Positions 52,811-61,929 of a stretch of DNA of 64,000 nt are shown here, one piece after another; positions within the stretch are counted from its first letter, which is position 1, and the number at the start of each line of letters is the position of its first letter. Location: NCBI GenBank assembly GCA_902835305.1, contig CADFMD010000006.1, positions 80,529 through 144,528 of the forward strand, given 5' to 3'. The position numbers and the translations under genes were made by a program. The notes beneath the pieces are model-generated. The model saw only the letters and a program-made list of their open reading frames with translations. It ran no database searches and was not told the origin of the DNA. This DNA comes from Coriobacteriaceae bacterium (GTDB taxonomy: Bacteria > Actinomycetota > Coriobacteriia > Coriobacteriales > Coriobacteriaceae).

Positions 52811-53989
52811 ATGACCGCAGGTCAAAACCGCATACCCGTGAATCTTGACTATGCCGCCTCGACGCCCATGCGCGCCGAGGCGCTCCTTGCGCAGCGCGAG
52901 TACGACGACAGCGAGCTTGCCGGCGTCAACCCCAACTCGCTGCATTCGCTCGGCCGCAAGGCTGCCGCGCGTCTGGAGGTTGCACGTCGCGAGATCGCCC
53001 GCAGCTTTGGCACGCGCGTCCGCCCGTCCGAGATTGTACTGACCAACGGCGGCACCGAAGCCAACCAGCTGGCGCTGCTCGGTCTTGCCGAGGGCGCTCG
53101 TCAGCGCGATCGCAAGCGCGATCGTGTAATCGTTTCGGCCATCGAGCACGATTCGATTCTGGACAACCTGCCGTTGCTGCGTGCCGCCGGCTTTACCGTC
53201 GACCTGGTGCAGCCCTGCCGCATGGGCTACATTGAGCCTGCCACGCTTGTCGAGCTGCTAGGCGACGACGTGGCGCTCGTGAGCATCATGGTTGCCAACA
53301 ACGAGACCGGCGTGGTGCAGCCCATCCGCGAGCTTGCCGCGGCCACGCATACCGTTGGCGCCCTGTTCCACACCGATGCAATCCAGGGGTATCTGCATAT
53401 TCCGCTCGATGTCACCGAGCTGGGAGTTGACGCCATGACCGTTGCCGCGCACAAGATCGGTGGCCCCGTGGCATCCGGCGCGCTCTACCTTAAGAACCGC
53501 ACGCCGCTGCGCCCGCGCATCTTTGGCGGCGGACAGGAAGCCGGACGTCGTGCCGGCACGCAAGACCTGCGCACGCAGCTCGCCTTTGCCGCTGCCGCCT
53601 CGTCTCTGACGCCCCATGTGGCTCAGGAGCGCGCGAAGCTGCAAGCCCTTTCCGACAAGCTCTACGCCACGCTTACGGCCCACCAGCGCATTCACGCCAC
53701 CATGGGTGACTACGCACAAGCCGACCGTCTGCCCGGCATGGTATCGATCTACATTGACGGCATGGACTCCGAGGAACTCATCATCAAGCTCGACGCCGCC
53801 GGCTTTGAGGTGTCGGCAGGCTCGGCATGCTCGAGTGGCAGCATGGACCCGAGCCATGTTTTAAGCGCGATGGGCATCGGTCGCGAGCAGGCATTGGGCG
53901 CACTACGCATTTCCTTTGACGACCGCGTGAATCCGAACGATCTGGACGAGTTTGCCCAGACGCTGCTCTCGATCGTAGGAGCCGCATGA
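52811..53989 (+). CDS. Cysteine desulfurase (NifS/IscS-type)
   Basis: PLP enzyme that releases sulfur from cysteine for iron-sulfur clusters or tRNA thiolation. Visible: LDYAASTPMRAEAL, TNGGTEANQLAL, ANNETGVVQPI, HTDAIQGYLHI, the PLP lysine in VAAHKIGGPVASGAL and the active cysteine in SAGSACSSGS. It overlaps the Nif3 gene by ATGA. No iscU or mnmA is nearby, so the particular sulfur pathway is open. Confidence 0.93.
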   Translation: MTAGQNRIPVNLDYAASTPMRAEALLAQREYDDSELAGVNPNSLHSLGRKAAARLEVARREIARSFGTRVRPSEIVLTNGGTEANQLALLGLAEGARQRDRKRDRVIVSAIEHDSILDNLPLLRAAGFTVDLVQPCRMGYIEPATLVELLGDDVALVSIMVANNETGVVQPIRELAAATHTVGALFHTDAIQGYLHIPLDVTELGVDAMTVAAHKIGGPVASGALYLKNRTPLRPRIFGGGQEAGRRAGTQDLRTQLAFAAAASSLTPHVAQERAKLQALSDKLYATLTAHQRIHATMGDYAQADRLPGMVSIYIDGMDSEELIIKLDAAGFEVSAGSACSSGSMDPSHVLSAMGIGREQALGALRISFDDRVNPNDLDEFAQTLLSIVGAA

Positions 53990-54795
53990 TCGTCGCCGAG
54001 CTTGAGCGCGCGCTGCTGGCACGCTATCCCAAGACCGATGCCGAGAGTTGGGACCATGTAGGATTCTCCGTCGGCGACCCTGCCGCGGAGATTACCGGTG
54101 TTGCCTGCGCACTCGATGCGACCGAAGCCAATGTGCACCGCGCCCAGGAGGCCGGCGCCAACGTGCTGCTAACGCATCATCCCATCTATATCAAGGCGCC
54201 CGAGGCGTTTTGTCCGTCGGATTCCACACGCCCCCAATGCAGCGCCGCGCTGTACGAGGCTGCCCGCTGCGGGGTGAGCATTATCTCGCTCCACACCAAC
54301 CTGGACCGCTCGCACGAAGCGCGCGTTCGCCTGAGCGATTTGCTAGGCGCAAAGCCCATAAGCTCGCTGGAGCATGCGGACGAGCCTGAACTCACCGGTC
54401 TGGGCGCCCTTGCGACCCTCAACGACCCCTGCAGCCTGCGCGACCTTGCCGCCCGCGCCGCCCAGGCGTTTGGCAGCGACCCGCGCGTGTGGGGCGAGGC
54501 AGATCACCCGTGCCGCACCATCGCCATTTTGGGCGGCTCCTTAGGCGACTTTGGAGAGCTCGCCATCGCCGCGGGCGCAGATGTTATCGTGACGGGCGAG
54601 GCAGGCTACCACGTGGCACAGGACCTTGCCTTGCGCGGGCTGCCGGTGATCTTGCTCGGCCACGACCGCTCCGAGGAGCCGTTCGTTGATATATTGATGA
54701 ACTCTGCAGTTGACGCCGGGGTCGACCCCCGTCATGCGATTAAAATACTGAACCCTTGCCAATGGTGGACTGTGACAAAAGGAGAGAACTTATGA
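53986..54795 (+). CDS. Nif3-like dinuclear metal centre protein
   Basis: YbgI/Nif3 family, 269 residues. Metal ligands are recognisable in LLTHHPIYIKAP, SLHTNLDRS and VTGEAGYHVAQD. Family members bind two metal ions; GTP cyclohydrolase I type 2 is a common but poorly supported name. It is encoded between cysteine desulfurase and the zinc ribbon protein genes with overlaps at both ends. Confidence 0.92.
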   Translation: MIVAELERALLARYPKTDAESWDHVGFSVGDPAAEITGVACALDATEANVHRAQEAGANVLLTHHPIYIKAPEAFCPSDSTRPQCSAALYEAARCGVSIISLHTNLDRSHEARVRLSDLLGAKPISSLEHADEPELTGLGALATLNDPCSLRDLAARAAQAFGSDPRVWGEADHPCRTIAILGGSLGDFGELAIAAGADVIVTGEAGYHVAQDLALRGLPVILLGHDRSEEPFVDILMNSAVDAGVDPRHAIKILNPCQWWTVTKGENL

Positions 54796-55511
54796 GCGCC
54801 GGCGCTACGCTACTCAAGCTGCAACAGATCGATTTGGAGCTCGCCCGCAACAAGAGCGAACTTGCCAATATGCCGGAGCTCAAGGAGCTCGCTTCCAAGC
54901 GCAAGACCTATGTGAAGCTCAAGTCCGAGATGACCAAGCTCTACGCCCAGCGCAAGGATCTGGACATTGAGCTCGACGATCTCAACACCACCGAGATTCA
55001 GACCAACAACGCCATCGAGGCCGCCAAGAAGCGCCACGTGGACGGCTCCGACTACCGCGAGGTTCAGGACCTGGAGAACGAGCTCGCCACCCTGGCCAAG
55101 CGCTTGGACAAGATCGAGCACACCCGCAAGGACGTCGTCGTCGCCCATAAGGAAGCGCTTGACCGAGAGGCTCGCGCGCAGGCCATCATCGCCAAGTTCG
55201 AGGAGGGCGTGAAGGCCGATACCAAGGCTGCCCGCGCCAAGGCTGCCAATCTGCAGGCTCAGATCGATGCCGCCACCAAGGAGCGCACCGCGCTTGCCGC
55301 CACGCTGCCGACCGACGTGCTCACCGATTACGAACGTCTGCTCAAGCAGTTCCGCGGCCTGGCCGTCGAGACCATCAAGGGCAACATCCCCACGGTCTGC
55401 CACACCGCGCTGCAGGCATCGTCCATGAGTGACCTCAACCACGACGGTAGCGAGATTACGCACTGCCCGTACTGCCACCGCCTGCTCGTGCTCCCTAGCA
55501 AGGAAGCTTAA
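54792..55511 (+). CDS. Coiled-coil protein with C-terminal zinc ribbon
   Basis: 239 residues, long antiparallel coiled coil (about 1-175) followed by a zinc-ribbon-like tail. The typical family has two Cys pairs; here CPYCHRLL is intact, but the first knuckle reads PTVCHTAL with a single Cys, so metal binding may be altered or use His. Homologues are often encoded after Nif3, as here. Function unknown. Confidence 0.82.
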   Translation: MSAGATLLKLQQIDLELARNKSELANMPELKELASKRKTYVKLKSEMTKLYAQRKDLDIELDDLNTTEIQTNNAIEAAKKRHVDGSDYREVQDLENELATLAKRLDKIEHTRKDVVVAHKEALDREARAQAIIAKFEEGVKADTKAARAKAANLQAQIDAATKERTALAATLPTDVLTDYERLLKQFRGLAVETIKGNIPTVCHTALQASSMSDLNHDGSEITHCPYCHRLLVLPSKEA

Positions 55512-55513
55512 CG

Positions 55514-56728
55514 ATGACGGCGGCACCCAACAATTCAATGCAACTTGAGGGAAAAACGATCCTGCTGGGCATTACCGGCGGGATCGCCGCCTATAAGTCG
55601 TGCAATATCGTGCGCCTGCTCCAAAAGCGCGGCGCGCACGTCAAGGTCGTCATGAGCGAGCATGCCACTGAGTTTGTGGGGCCGCTCACCTTCCGCGCGC
55701 TCACCAATGAGCCGGTCGCGGTTGGGCTATTCGACGACCCGTCTGACCCCATCCACCATATCTCGCTGGCGCAGGAGCCCGACTTGGTGGTCGTGGCGCC
55801 CGCGACGGCCAATATCATCGCCAAGATGGCCAACGGCATCGCCGATGACCTCATCTCCACAACGTTGCTTGCGACACCGCGGCCCGTCGTTATCGCGCCG
55901 GCCATGAACAATGGCATGTGGAAGGCGTCGGCCACGCAGGCCAATATGGCCACGCTGTGCGAGCGCGGCGTCCACGTGGTGGGACCCGGCAGTGGCTACC
56001 TTGCCTGCGGCGACGTGGACACGGGGCGCATGAGCGAACCCGAGGACATCGTCGAGGCCGTCTGCGAGGTGCTCAATCCCGTGCAACAAGACCTGGCGGG
56101 CAAGCGCATCGTCATTACCGCCGGCCCCACGCATGAGCCGATTGACCCCGTGCGCTTCATTGGCAACCGTTCTTCGGGCAAGATGGGTATCGCCCTGGCG
56201 GGGGAGGCCGCACGTCGCGGTGCCGCCGTCACGCTCGTGCTGGGACCGACATCGCTCGACGTTCCCCACGGCGTGGAGTGCGTGCGCGTGCAGACCGCCG
56301 CTGAAATGCTGAAGGCAGCGCTCAGCGCCTTTCAGACGGCCGATGTGGCCATTTGTGCGGCCGCTGTCGCCGACTACACCCCCGTATCCCCTGCGGACCA
56401 TAAGCTCAAAAAGGCCAACGAGCGCTTGGATCGCATCAAACTGGTCGAGACGGTCGATATTTTGGCCGAGCTCTCGCGCCAGAAGGGCGAGCGATGCGTG
56501 ATCGGATTTGCGGCCGAGACTGATAACGTTGTCGAGTACGCTGAGCGCAAATTGGCCCGCAAGGGTTGCGATGCAATTATCGCCAACGATGTCTCGCGCG
56601 CCGATTCGGGCTTTGGGACCGACACCAACAAGGCCTGGATTGTGAGCACAACGGGTACGCAAGAACTTCCCGTACTAACAAAACCCCAGCTCGCAGATAC
56701 AATTTTGGACTTGCTTCAAAATTTGTAA
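55514..56728 (+). CDS. coaBC: Bifunctional CoaBC (phosphopantothenoylcysteine synthetase/decarboxylase)
   Basis: Coenzyme A biosynthesis. The N-terminal flavoprotein decarboxylase (about 10-190: GITGGIAAYKS, APATANIIAKMANGIADDL, PAMNNGMW, GSGYLACGDVDTGRM) is joined to the synthetase (about 200-400: ITAGPTHEPIDPVRFIGNRSSGKMG, AAVADYTP, GFAAET). 404 residues, usual length. It is the last gene of the core run before tRNA-Pro. Confidence 0.96.
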   Translation: MTAAPNNSMQLEGKTILLGITGGIAAYKSCNIVRLLQKRGAHVKVVMSEHATEFVGPLTFRALTNEPVAVGLFDDPSDPIHHISLAQEPDLVVVAPATANIIAKMANGIADDLISTTLLATPRPVVIAPAMNNGMWKASATQANMATLCERGVHVVGPGSGYLACGDVDTGRMSEPEDIVEAVCEVLNPVQQDLAGKRIVITAGPTHEPIDPVRFIGNRSSGKMGIALAGEAARRGAAVTLVLGPTSLDVPHGVECVRVQTAAEMLKAALSAFQTADVAICAAAVADYTPVSPADHKLKKANERLDRIKLVETVDILAELSRQKGERCVIGFAAETDNVVEYAERKLARKGCDAIIANDVSRADSGFGTDTNKAWIVSTTGTQELPVLTKPQLADTILDLLQNL

Positions 56729-56736
56729 AAAAGTTC

Positions 56737-56767
56737 TTGCACAAGTCTAAAGTTTCGGGTTAATATA
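56737..56767 (+). promoter_or_regulatory. Probable promoter of tRNA-Pro
   Basis: TTGCAC (56737-56742) and TAATAT (56762-56767); the 19-base spacer is somewhat long. Located about 45 bases before the tRNA. Confidence 0.55.
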
Positions 56768-56809
56768 CTCCCTGTTGCGAGCGAGAGCAGAGCAACAAAC
56801 AAAAGCTTC

Positions 56810-56882
<73 letters not shown>

Positions 56883-56890
56883 CCAGAAGT

Positions 56891-56927
56891 TTGCAGGTCA
56901 GGCACCTAGTGCCTGACCTTTTTTGTT
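56891..56927 (+). terminator. Terminator of tRNA-Pro
   Basis: Stem AGGTCAGGCAC / GTGCCTGACCT with a four-base loop, followed by TTTTTT. Confidence 0.92.
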
Positions 56928-57351
56928 TTAAGCAATTGCTTAATTTTGATTAAGCAACAGGGTGCCAAAAATCTACCTACGCGATAATCGCTATTTGTGG
57001 CTACTTGCGCGTTTTGCACGCGCTTGAGCCGATTTATTAACGCGATATGAATCTACATACGCGTAGCTGGTATACAGTCGAGTACAGGCTGTATTTATCG
57101 CGGCAATTTACGCAGATATAGCGACTATAACGAACAAGCGTGTCGCTGTATTTATTCCAGTAGTCCACATGATCGGTGGACAAGTGGGCTGTTGCAACGA
57201 AACGCCAAGCAGGATGGGCTCTATACGAGGGCGCAGCAGAGGTAATGGCGGGGGAGCGCGGCAGACGCTCTGAGAGCCGCCGTATGGCCCCATTTTTCCT
57301 CAAATCGACTACCTGTGCCATGAACCTCAAATTGTTCGAGAATCGCCAAAA
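56928..57351. other. Intergenic region with short repeats
   Basis: No gene supported. The motif CTAC(C/A)TACGCG occurs at about 56973 and 57054, and CGCG-rich palindromes are scattered. The minus-strand frame 57037-57330 lacks coding character. This may be a scar of an element beside tRNA-Pro. Confidence 0.45.
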
Positions 57352-57383
57352 GAAAGGCCCGCGCGGAGTCGCACGGGCCTTGC
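57352..57383 (-). terminator. Terminator of the prepilin gene
   Basis: Read on the minus strand, AAGGCCCG pairs with CGGGCCTT, followed by TCTTTTGG. A clearly related hairpin ends the decayed paralogue at 61031-61060. Confidence 0.8.
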
Positions 57384-57393
57384 ATTAGACAAG

Positions 57394-58383
57394 CTAGAAG
57401 CACCAAGCGGGACAGACGCAAAGCAAGCCAGCCGCGCCATCAGTATTCGACGGATTGCCGCTGTAGCCGACACAGAAGTATCTCGTCGTAGAGCTGAACG
57501 GACTCACCGAACGCTCCCACCAATGGTAGCCAATCTGCAGGCAGGCATTTTCAGAATGGTTCTCCGTCACCTTGCCCTTGAAGGCCTTGTACTGGGAACC
57601 CTCGGAGGAAGTCCAGGGATACTCGGCTGCCCAGTAGGAGGTGGGGACGATCTCGGAGTAGCTGAGCAGGAACAGCTTGTCCGAGGTGGCCGTCACGGCG
57701 GCATTCTCGTCGGTTCCGCCGACGTTGTTCGTCAGCTTCCTGACCGATTTCACCTTGGACTGGAAGTCGGCGGGCATGAGGTTCCAGATTTCGCCGGAGT
57801 TCATCTTCGCGCGGAGTTTGGACTTCTCCCAACCGCCAACGTTGGTTTCTGGTGCGTTCACGCTGGAAGAAATATTCCTCGAGGTGGTGAGGAACGTCAG
57901 GCCCGCTTTACCGCTTCCATCGGCCAAATCATCGTGGTCGATGCCGATGATCTTGTACTCAAGCGTCTGCCCGTCCGTCAGCTTCATCGAGAACTTCGTC
58001 CCTGCGTCCATCGCTGCCCTCGCCTTGGCGTAAGCGGGCGATACCTCGCCCTTCGCGGCGATGTCCTCGGCCACTGCCTTCTGCTCGTCGAGCGTCCAGT
58101 CCTTCGCGTCCTTGGCGATGGCCGCCTGGACGGTCGCGGAATCGGCTCCTGCGGCACCGCCGCCGGACGCCCCGCCGGCATCGGTGCCGCCGGTCGTCCC
58201 GCTGTTCACCGTGTTGCCGACCAGGTTGAACTGGTTGCGGATGGCTCCGGCCACTCCGGGTCTCGCGAACACGATGACCAGGCCGATGATCGCGATGATC
58301 AGGACGTACTCGATGATTGATTGGCCTCGGAGAAGAGCACCTCTAGGAGATACCCCCCCCCCGAAGGTTCCGCGCCGCTGCAT
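57394..58383 (-). CDS. Flp-type prepilin with C-terminal DUF6273-like domain, G10 tract at start
   Basis: 329 residues from ATG 58383. The start has a Flp prepilin processing site, G20 followed by QSIIEY (G/xxxxEY) and a hydrophobic helix VLIIAIIGLVIVF. A Gly/Ala linker leads to a DUF6273-like domain (LEYKIIGIDHDD, TNVGGWEKSKLRAKMNSGEIWNLMP, KLFLLSYSEI, WWERS, ending CPAWCF). Codons 8-11 lie in a run of ten G (58353-58362). ATG 58387, four bases upstream and better spaced (8 bases) from AAGGGAG, is out of frame with G10 and in frame with G9. Slippage would thus switch or alter expression. Likely a minor surface pilin. No tad assembly genes are in the window. Confidence 0.78.
   Translation of the reverse strand: MQRRGTFGGGVSPRGALLRGQSIIEYVLIIAIIGLVIVFARPGVAGAIRNQFNLVGNTVNSGTTGGTDAGGASGGGAAGADSATVQAAIAKDAKDWTLDEQKAVAEDIAAKGEVSPAYAKARAAMDAGTKFSMKLTDGQTLEYKIIGIDHDDLADGSGKAGLTFLTTSRNISSSVNAPETNVGGWEKSKLRAKMNSGEIWNLMPADFQSKVKSVRKLTNNVGGTDENAAVTATSDKLFLLSYSEIVPTSYWAAEYPWTSSEGSQYKAFKGKVTENHSENACLQIGYHWWERSVSPFSSTTRYFCVGYSGNPSNTDGAAGLLCVCPAWCF
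58353..58362 (-). repeat. Homopolymer of ten C (ten G in the coding strand)
   Basis: The longest homopolymer of G/C noted in the window, located within the first twelve codons of the prepilin gene, between start codon and processing site. This position is typical for slipped-strand contingency tracts. Confidence 0.95.
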
Positions 58384-58387
58384 ACAT

Positions 58388-58644
58388 ATGCGACACTCCC
58401 TTCGCTCAGGGCTTGTAGATGCATCGCCGAGCGTAGGACTATCCCAAAAGGTTGCGCTGGTCTTGCCGCAGCGGCAAAGAATAATTAGTCCAACGTCTGC
58501 GCGGCTTAACCGACCACTCGCATATCCAAATTTGTTGCTCAACAAATTCGCAGGTAGCGTAAGTAAAATTGAGTTGGAAAGCTGGTGGGAACCGTCTTAT
58601 AGCCTAAGCCGTTCCAAAAGCCGCGAATACAGGAGGTAAGGTGA
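58388..58644. other. Divergent promoter region between prepilin and zinc-ribbon membrane protein genes
   Basis: Contains the AAGGGAG site for the minus-strand gene and AGGAGG (58631-58636) for the plus-strand gene. The long upstream extension of the minus-strand frame to 58545 is probably not translated. I see no confident promoter boxes. Confidence 0.5.
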
Positions 58645-60249
58645 TTGGGTAACTATAAAGTTGTCTTCAGGGATGACTGGTCCGGGGATTCGAGTCTGCT
58701 GAAATGGGAGCCCGGATGCCCGGCGATGGTAACGGTCGTCCAGGTCGCGAGAAACGTCGACACCTCTGAGGCTTATCTGCAGATAAAGATCGAGAATCTC
58801 TCAGCGGATATCTTGAACTCCATCTCCGGAATCGCCCATGTCGACTATGCCGATGGGTCCAGAGGCTATGTCCCCTTTTCGGAACTAGACTTAGACCTGC
58901 CGCAATGCGAGCAGGGAGCCCTTAAGGCAACGGCGCTGCCGAGGGGAGACGTCGAGTCCGTTTTCATCAAGCTGCTTCAAATCGACTCCCAGCAAGGGAA
59001 GTGGCACTCGACCGGAGAGCCTGCCGAAGCGCCCGAGCGCGAACCGCTTTCGATGATCGAGAAGGCGATGGCCGAGAGGGACCGCCAGCTGAAGGAACTG
59101 CATGCCGACAGTCGAATCGCCGGCGGCAAGGCGCAGTTCCATCAGGGATGGTGGGTGTGTGCATGCGGGTGCATTAACGTTGAGCGGGAAAGCTGCCACA
59201 GGTGCAAATGCCACAAGGACCTCCTCTCGGATTTGCAGGACGAAGAATCCCTATGCAAATCGGCCGATATACGGTCTCAGAACATATACGACAGGGCCGA
59301 TTCACTTATTGCCAGCGGAGAGAGTGTCGAAAACCTGAAAAAAGCGCGTGAACTTTTCAAAGGCATCTCTGGTTGGAAGGACGCCGAAGAGCGTGCTAAG
59401 GAATGTTCAGAAAAGCTAGCCGTGCTCGAGCCGAAATCGGCAAAGAAGCGCAAATTGCTGCTATGCCTCGCCACGGCCGCCGCCGTGCTTCTCGTCTTCT
59501 TTCTGACGGCGGGAAGGCCGATGGCGATAAAGGCAATTACTGGGCTGCAAAAAGAAATTCGGTACAGGGAAGCATTCTCGCTTTACGAAGGCGGCAATTA
59601 TAGGAAGGCGTATGCCGAATTCAAGTTGATTCGATCATACAGCGATGCGTCGGAGATGGAGGCGAAGGCCGCCAATGCCCTGGCGGAGGATTATGCAAAG
59701 GAAGGGGATACGGACCAAGCTATCGAATGGTTCAAGAATGCGGACAATGAAACCGGCGCCCACGAGGTCGAATACGGGTACGTGAAGAAGCACTATGACA
59801 GCAGCGATTCCAAAACGAAGGAATACATGGACGAGCTCGTGGACGTAGGCTATCGCGATGCCACCGAACTTTATTCCGACCTTTACAAACTGGATGTAAG
59901 GATTCTTGTGAATTCCGATGAGAACGATACCGAAACATCCCTGACAGAAATCGGCTCGAAGTCGATGGGTGACGCCTATGTACACGTTTTCGTTGACGGC
60001 GGAGACCGATCGCAAGAAGAGGTCGATATCCGCGTGTTTGAGGAGTACGCATGGGGCATCGATGGCGAGGTGACAAATAATTATTCTGAAACGCAGCCCG
60101 CGAACTACGTAAAAGGATTCAAGCGCGGGTGGAACCTCATTCGGCTTTGGAATCAAAGTTCCGTTATTTATGACCATAGAATCACGTTAATTGAGCCCGT
60201 GACGGGAGAGACGCTGGCGACGACAGAATTCCGCACTCCCTATAACTAA
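58645..60249 (+). CDS. Membrane protein with zinc-ribbon-like cluster and repeat-rich extracytoplasmic part
   Basis: 534 residues. An N-terminal beta-rich domain is followed by a Cys cluster at about 171-190 (VCACGCINVERESCHRCKC). A helical stretch and one transmembrane segment come next (about 273-292, LLLCLATAAAVLLVFFLTAG), then TPR-like helices (YREAFSLYEGGNYRKAYAEFKLI) and a terminal beta domain. TTG at 58645 is chosen because AGGAGG lies 8 bases upstream. It is encoded divergently from the prepilin; a link to surface structures is possible but unproven. Confidence 0.72.
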   Translation: MGNYKVVFRDDWSGDSSLLKWEPGCPAMVTVVQVARNVDTSEAYLQIKIENLSADILNSISGIAHVDYADGSRGYVPFSELDLDLPQCEQGALKATALPRGDVESVFIKLLQIDSQQGKWHSTGEPAEAPEREPLSMIEKAMAERDRQLKELHADSRIAGGKAQFHQGWWVCACGCINVERESCHRCKCHKDLLSDLQDEESLCKSADIRSQNIYDRADSLIASGESVENLKKARELFKGISGWKDAEERAKECSEKLAVLEPKSAKKRKLLLCLATAAAVLLVFFLTAGRPMAIKAITGLQKEIRYREAFSLYEGGNYRKAYAEFKLIRSYSDASEMEAKAANALAEDYAKEGDTDQAIEWFKNADNETGAHEVEYGYVKKHYDSSDSKTKEYMDELVDVGYRDATELYSDLYKLDVRILVNSDENDTETSLTEIGSKSMGDAYVHVFVDGGDRSQEEVDIRVFEEYAWGIDGEVTNNYSETQPANYVKGFKRGWNLIRLWNQSSVIYDHRITLIEPVTGETLATTEFRTPYN

Positions 60250-60322
60250 GCATCGGCTTTCAGTCAACGATATTCCGAATGTCGGGCAAATCAAGTATTT
60301 TACGAGTTAGGAAGAGAAGCAC

Positions 60323-60574
60323 ATGCAAATCATCTTTTACGCCCTCATAATCTGCTACGGCATAGCCTGCTATTTTTCAGGGGGGCTAATTGGTAAAGCA
60401 GCGAGTGACAAAGGGTATGGGGACCAGAGGTTAAAGCTGGCCTTCATAATCGTGTTCGCGACGCCCGCGAGCGCCGCGATGATCGTTGCGGCGCTTCCCG
60501 ACAAGAAGCTCCAAACCAGCGTTTCCGATGATTCGACGCCGCATTCGATAGATGCCGAGCTTCCGAAGCTGTAA
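60323..60574 (+). CDS. Small two-span membrane protein
   Basis: 83 residues with two hydrophobic segments (IIFYALIICYGIACYFSGG; LAFIIVFATPASAAMIVAAL) and a soluble acidic tail. AGGAAGAG precedes ATG 60323. It follows the larger membrane protein by 73 bases and may share its transcript. No family recognised. Confidence 0.68.
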   Translation: MQIIFYALIICYGIACYFSGGLIGKAASDKGYGDQRLKLAFIIVFATPASAAMIVAALPDKKLQTSVSDDSTPHSIDAELPKL

Positions 60575-61030
60575 GGCATCATTGCGAGTGGGCTCGTTCA
60601 AGCTCTGAATTGGCAGTTCAAAATCAGGCATCGCGTAGGGCCGGACTAATGCCTGCGCCCTATGCGATGCCGCTGCACCGGTTTTGCCAAGCGTTTCATA
60701 CCGTCCATCTCTGCGCAATGACGCTCGGAACATTGTCGTTAAAGCTCCCGTGGCAGATGATGTTAGAGACGCTGCAATCCCAGCAGTCGTATCCAAGCGA
60801 AACGCGGCTTTCAAACATGGTGTGCTTCTCGCCTACAGATCGGGCGTTGAATTTGCTCGCGTCCCAAAACGCATACCGCTCGGCGCCTAAAAGCACACTC
60901 TTAATTCCGTGCAAATCGAGCGTCAAATCCCAGTGCCTAAATCTCCTTGTTAATTCTCAAAGGAATTCATATATGAGGTGAGGGAGCAAGATGACGCGTA
61001 AATCCTATTTCCACGGTTATAAACGCCAAA
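60575..61030. other. Gene-poor region with overlapping open frames
   Basis: Several frames on both strands overlap at 60610-60981. The minus-strand frame at 60696-60926 (KHTMFESRVSLGYDCWDC) is the most protein-like and may be a remnant, but none has a ribosome binding site or recognisable domain. Confidence 0.4.
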
Positions 61031-61060
61031 AGAAAGCCCTTGCGGGATTGCACTGGCTTT
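61031..61060 (-). terminator. Terminator of the decayed prepilin-like gene
   Basis: On the minus strand AAAGCC pairs with GGCTTT, followed by TCTTTTGGCG. The shared downstream sequence with 57352-57383 supports common descent of the two loci. Confidence 0.65.
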
Positions 61061-61079
61061 CCAGTAATTGCAGGTGAGT

Positions 61080-61718
61080 TTAAAAGCAGAATGCCGGATA
61101 GAAAGGTTCGGTAACTAAGGCTTCCTGGGAGGCATTAGTGGCGTTCTCTCCAAAAATTCTAAAAGCCGTGCCTGGCCAATTAGCATGTGATCATGACCAC
61201 CAATAGCCGGCATGCGTTAGGCTTCCGTAGTTCGAGCTCGATACGCCCTTGGCGGTATACAGTTCATACTGATAACCCTGTGACCATACGGATTCGCCAC
61301 CCCACACCTCGGTGACACTAAGGATGAAAACCTCATCGGGTGTAGCCGTAGCTTGAGCAATATAATTACCGCCTTTTTTGTCGGTCATTATATTCACGGA
61401 TTTAATTTTGGCCGTGAGTTCGGTCGGCAAAAGTGCCCAGAGGTCACCCGAATTAAGGCGCCCGCGCAGCTCTGACTTCTCCCAGCCGCCGACGTTGGTG
61501 TTCGTCGAGTTAATACGCTGCTCGCCCATGACATCGTTGGTCGTCTCGATCGTGAGCCCTGCCTTACCGGAGCCATCCGAAGGGTCGTCATGGTTGATGC
61601 CGACGATGCGGTACTCGAGCGTCTCGCCGTTTGCGTCCGTCCTCGATGTGCAGCGGAAGGTTCTCGAGGAGGTCTCCAGCGCGCCGTTCGAGGCGACGGA
61701 TGGAAGGGCGGGCGACAT
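61080..61718 (-). pseudogene. Decayed DUF6273-like paralogue of the prepilin
   Basis: Translates to EYRIVGINHDDPSDGSGKAG, NTNVGGWEKSELRGRLNSG and EVFILSVTEVWGG, parallel to the domain at 57394-58383. A TGA at 61191-61193 interrupts the tail; beyond it the frame continues to a matching terminal YPAFCF at 61080. Upstream of 61718 a stop interrupts the homology (AAGAI then stop then EMSPA), and the pilin N-terminus is gone. The gene is therefore broken at both ends. Confidence 0.78.
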
Positions 61719-61929
61719 CTCCTATATCGCTCCCGCTGCACCGACGTGGGTCCGCGCCCTTGTCGACGTCGACGGAACCATTGACGCCATCGAGACATCA
61801 AATCACGCCGGCCTTGCGTCCTGGGTCGCCAACATCCGTGCTGCGGCGGACGAGATGACGACTCGCATCGCCGACATGCTCATGCATGTGGACGTCGACT
61901 AGACAGGGCGATCCCCGCAACGGGCATTA

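Noticed and set aside
57523..58320. Plus-strand frame opposite the prepilin gene
   Set aside because: The minus strand encodes the recognisable pilin and DUF6273-like motifs; the plus-strand frame is its shadow.
61690..61902. Plus-strand frame ending AADEMTTRIADMLMHVDVD
   Set aside because: It looks somewhat protein-like, but it overlaps the decayed minus-strand paralogue upstream and has no start or ribosome binding site of its own.
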